Positions 63,194-64,000 of a stretch of DNA of 64,000 bases are shown here, in pieces. This DNA is from Chionis minor. Its lineage: Eukaryota; Chordata; Aves; Charadriiformes; Chionididae. The stretch is taken from positions 186,001-250,000 of the forward strand of contig VZSF01000874.1 of NCBI GenBank assembly GCA_013398295.1, given 5' to 3'. Position 1 is the first letter of the stretch. The number at the start of each line of letters is the position of its first letter. A program made the position numbers and the translations under genes. The notes under the pieces were generated by a model, which was not told the DNA's origin, did not search any database, and was given only the letters and a program-made list of their open reading frames with translations.

Positions 63194-64000
63194 CTAATAA
63201 GCTATAAGCTTATGTTAAAAACCAAAAATAATCATTCATAGCTATGTAACTATTTGTATATTAACAATAGATTGACTATGACTCTCAAATTCTAATTTTT
63301 GTAACTAAGAAGCTAAGGAGAGTGTTAAGATCTAACCAAGTCTTAAAAAACGCTAGTAGCAGCCTCCTACAACTTGGTAACATTTTTGAGAGCCAAACAT
63401 ACTACAATCTCCTCATCATATACCTTGCAGTTCGTGCACTGTCAAGATTTTGTGATGTCAGGATCTAATCTGGCAGAACATACACTTGCTTTGTAAAGCC
63501 CAGCAAGTCCAGTAACAAATTATATGTCAAAAAACATCAGCCTGACAAATTTTTTTTATCAGAATACAATAACTGAAGAAAATGAGTACTTGATACTTTA
63601 GGAGGGAATTCAGAGCTATGAAGATGGAAAACCAGTGTTGAGAAAAACCAAGCTGGTACAGAAGTTATTATGGGGCTTTTCTCACTGTATTTGGTGACTA
63701 CATTAATTCTGGATTTTTCACGTCAGCTTGGTAGAAATACGGTCAACCAATTCTGCTAACAAATATAAGAAAGAATCCTGCAGACACTGCAGGCATAGGT
63801 TTACAGCACTGAAGATTCAGCTTTACGTGTTTGACATTGTACTTTGTCTTGATCAAGACAAGAAACATGCTCTCAAATGTCTTCTTTTGTGGTTGGTTAA
63901 GAAAAAAAAAAAAGCCACAGAAATAAAGCTCACATGTAACACATTATTTTCACGGTTTGTATCTGCTATGAAATCAGGGATACTCCAGAAATTATGGGTT

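Overview
The window looks like a bird autosomal segment. It carries CR1 LINE 3' ends with the avian 8-bp terminal repeat (about 1-427, 33098-33988 on +; 52163-52245 on -). It also has two solo endogenous-retrovirus LTRs of avian type (3621-4267 and 23084-23804), and one exon of a vertebrate nuclear gene. No complete gene lies in the 64 kb. Nearly all open reading frames here are short chance frames.

The one host gene I can identify is BCKDHB (branched-chain 2-oxoacid dehydrogenase E1 beta subunit), on the minus strand. Its last coding exon is at 49286-49426 and matches the human C-terminal 46 residues as I remember them. Everything from 49427 to 64000 is then the preceding intron, since I could not find the 29-residue exon 9. 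The region below about 48.7 kb is downstream (3') flank or intergenic DNA, unless a 3'-untranslated exon lies there. A consensus splice donor sits 12 nt after the stop codon, so a 3'UTR intron is plausible.

Layout: 1-427, CR1 tail. 428-3614, AT-rich with a possible old CR1 relic and a GGGGA run. 3615-4273, solo LTR with a perfect 6-bp target duplication, alpha/beta-retrovirus-like. 4274-11720, AT-rich with nothing recognised. 11721-12053, ancient L3/CR1-like 3' end followed by two tandem GAAA-loop hairpins. 12054-23083, intergenic with a GC-rich patch at 14.9-15.3 kb. 23084-23804, solo ERVL-type LTR. 23805-33097, intergenic with a CCCAT run. 33098-33988, broken CR1 copy. 34-39 kb, a GC-richer block with CpG-dense patches. 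39-48.7 kb, increasingly AT-rich, with candidate CTCF motifs. 48.7-64 kb, BCKDHB 3' end and intron.

I found no clearly new biological system. The items most worth checking are the post-stop splice donor of BCKDHB, the tandem covarying hairpins near 12.0 kb, the paired CSL-like motifs in the first LTR, and an exon-like open segment at 63.1 kb.
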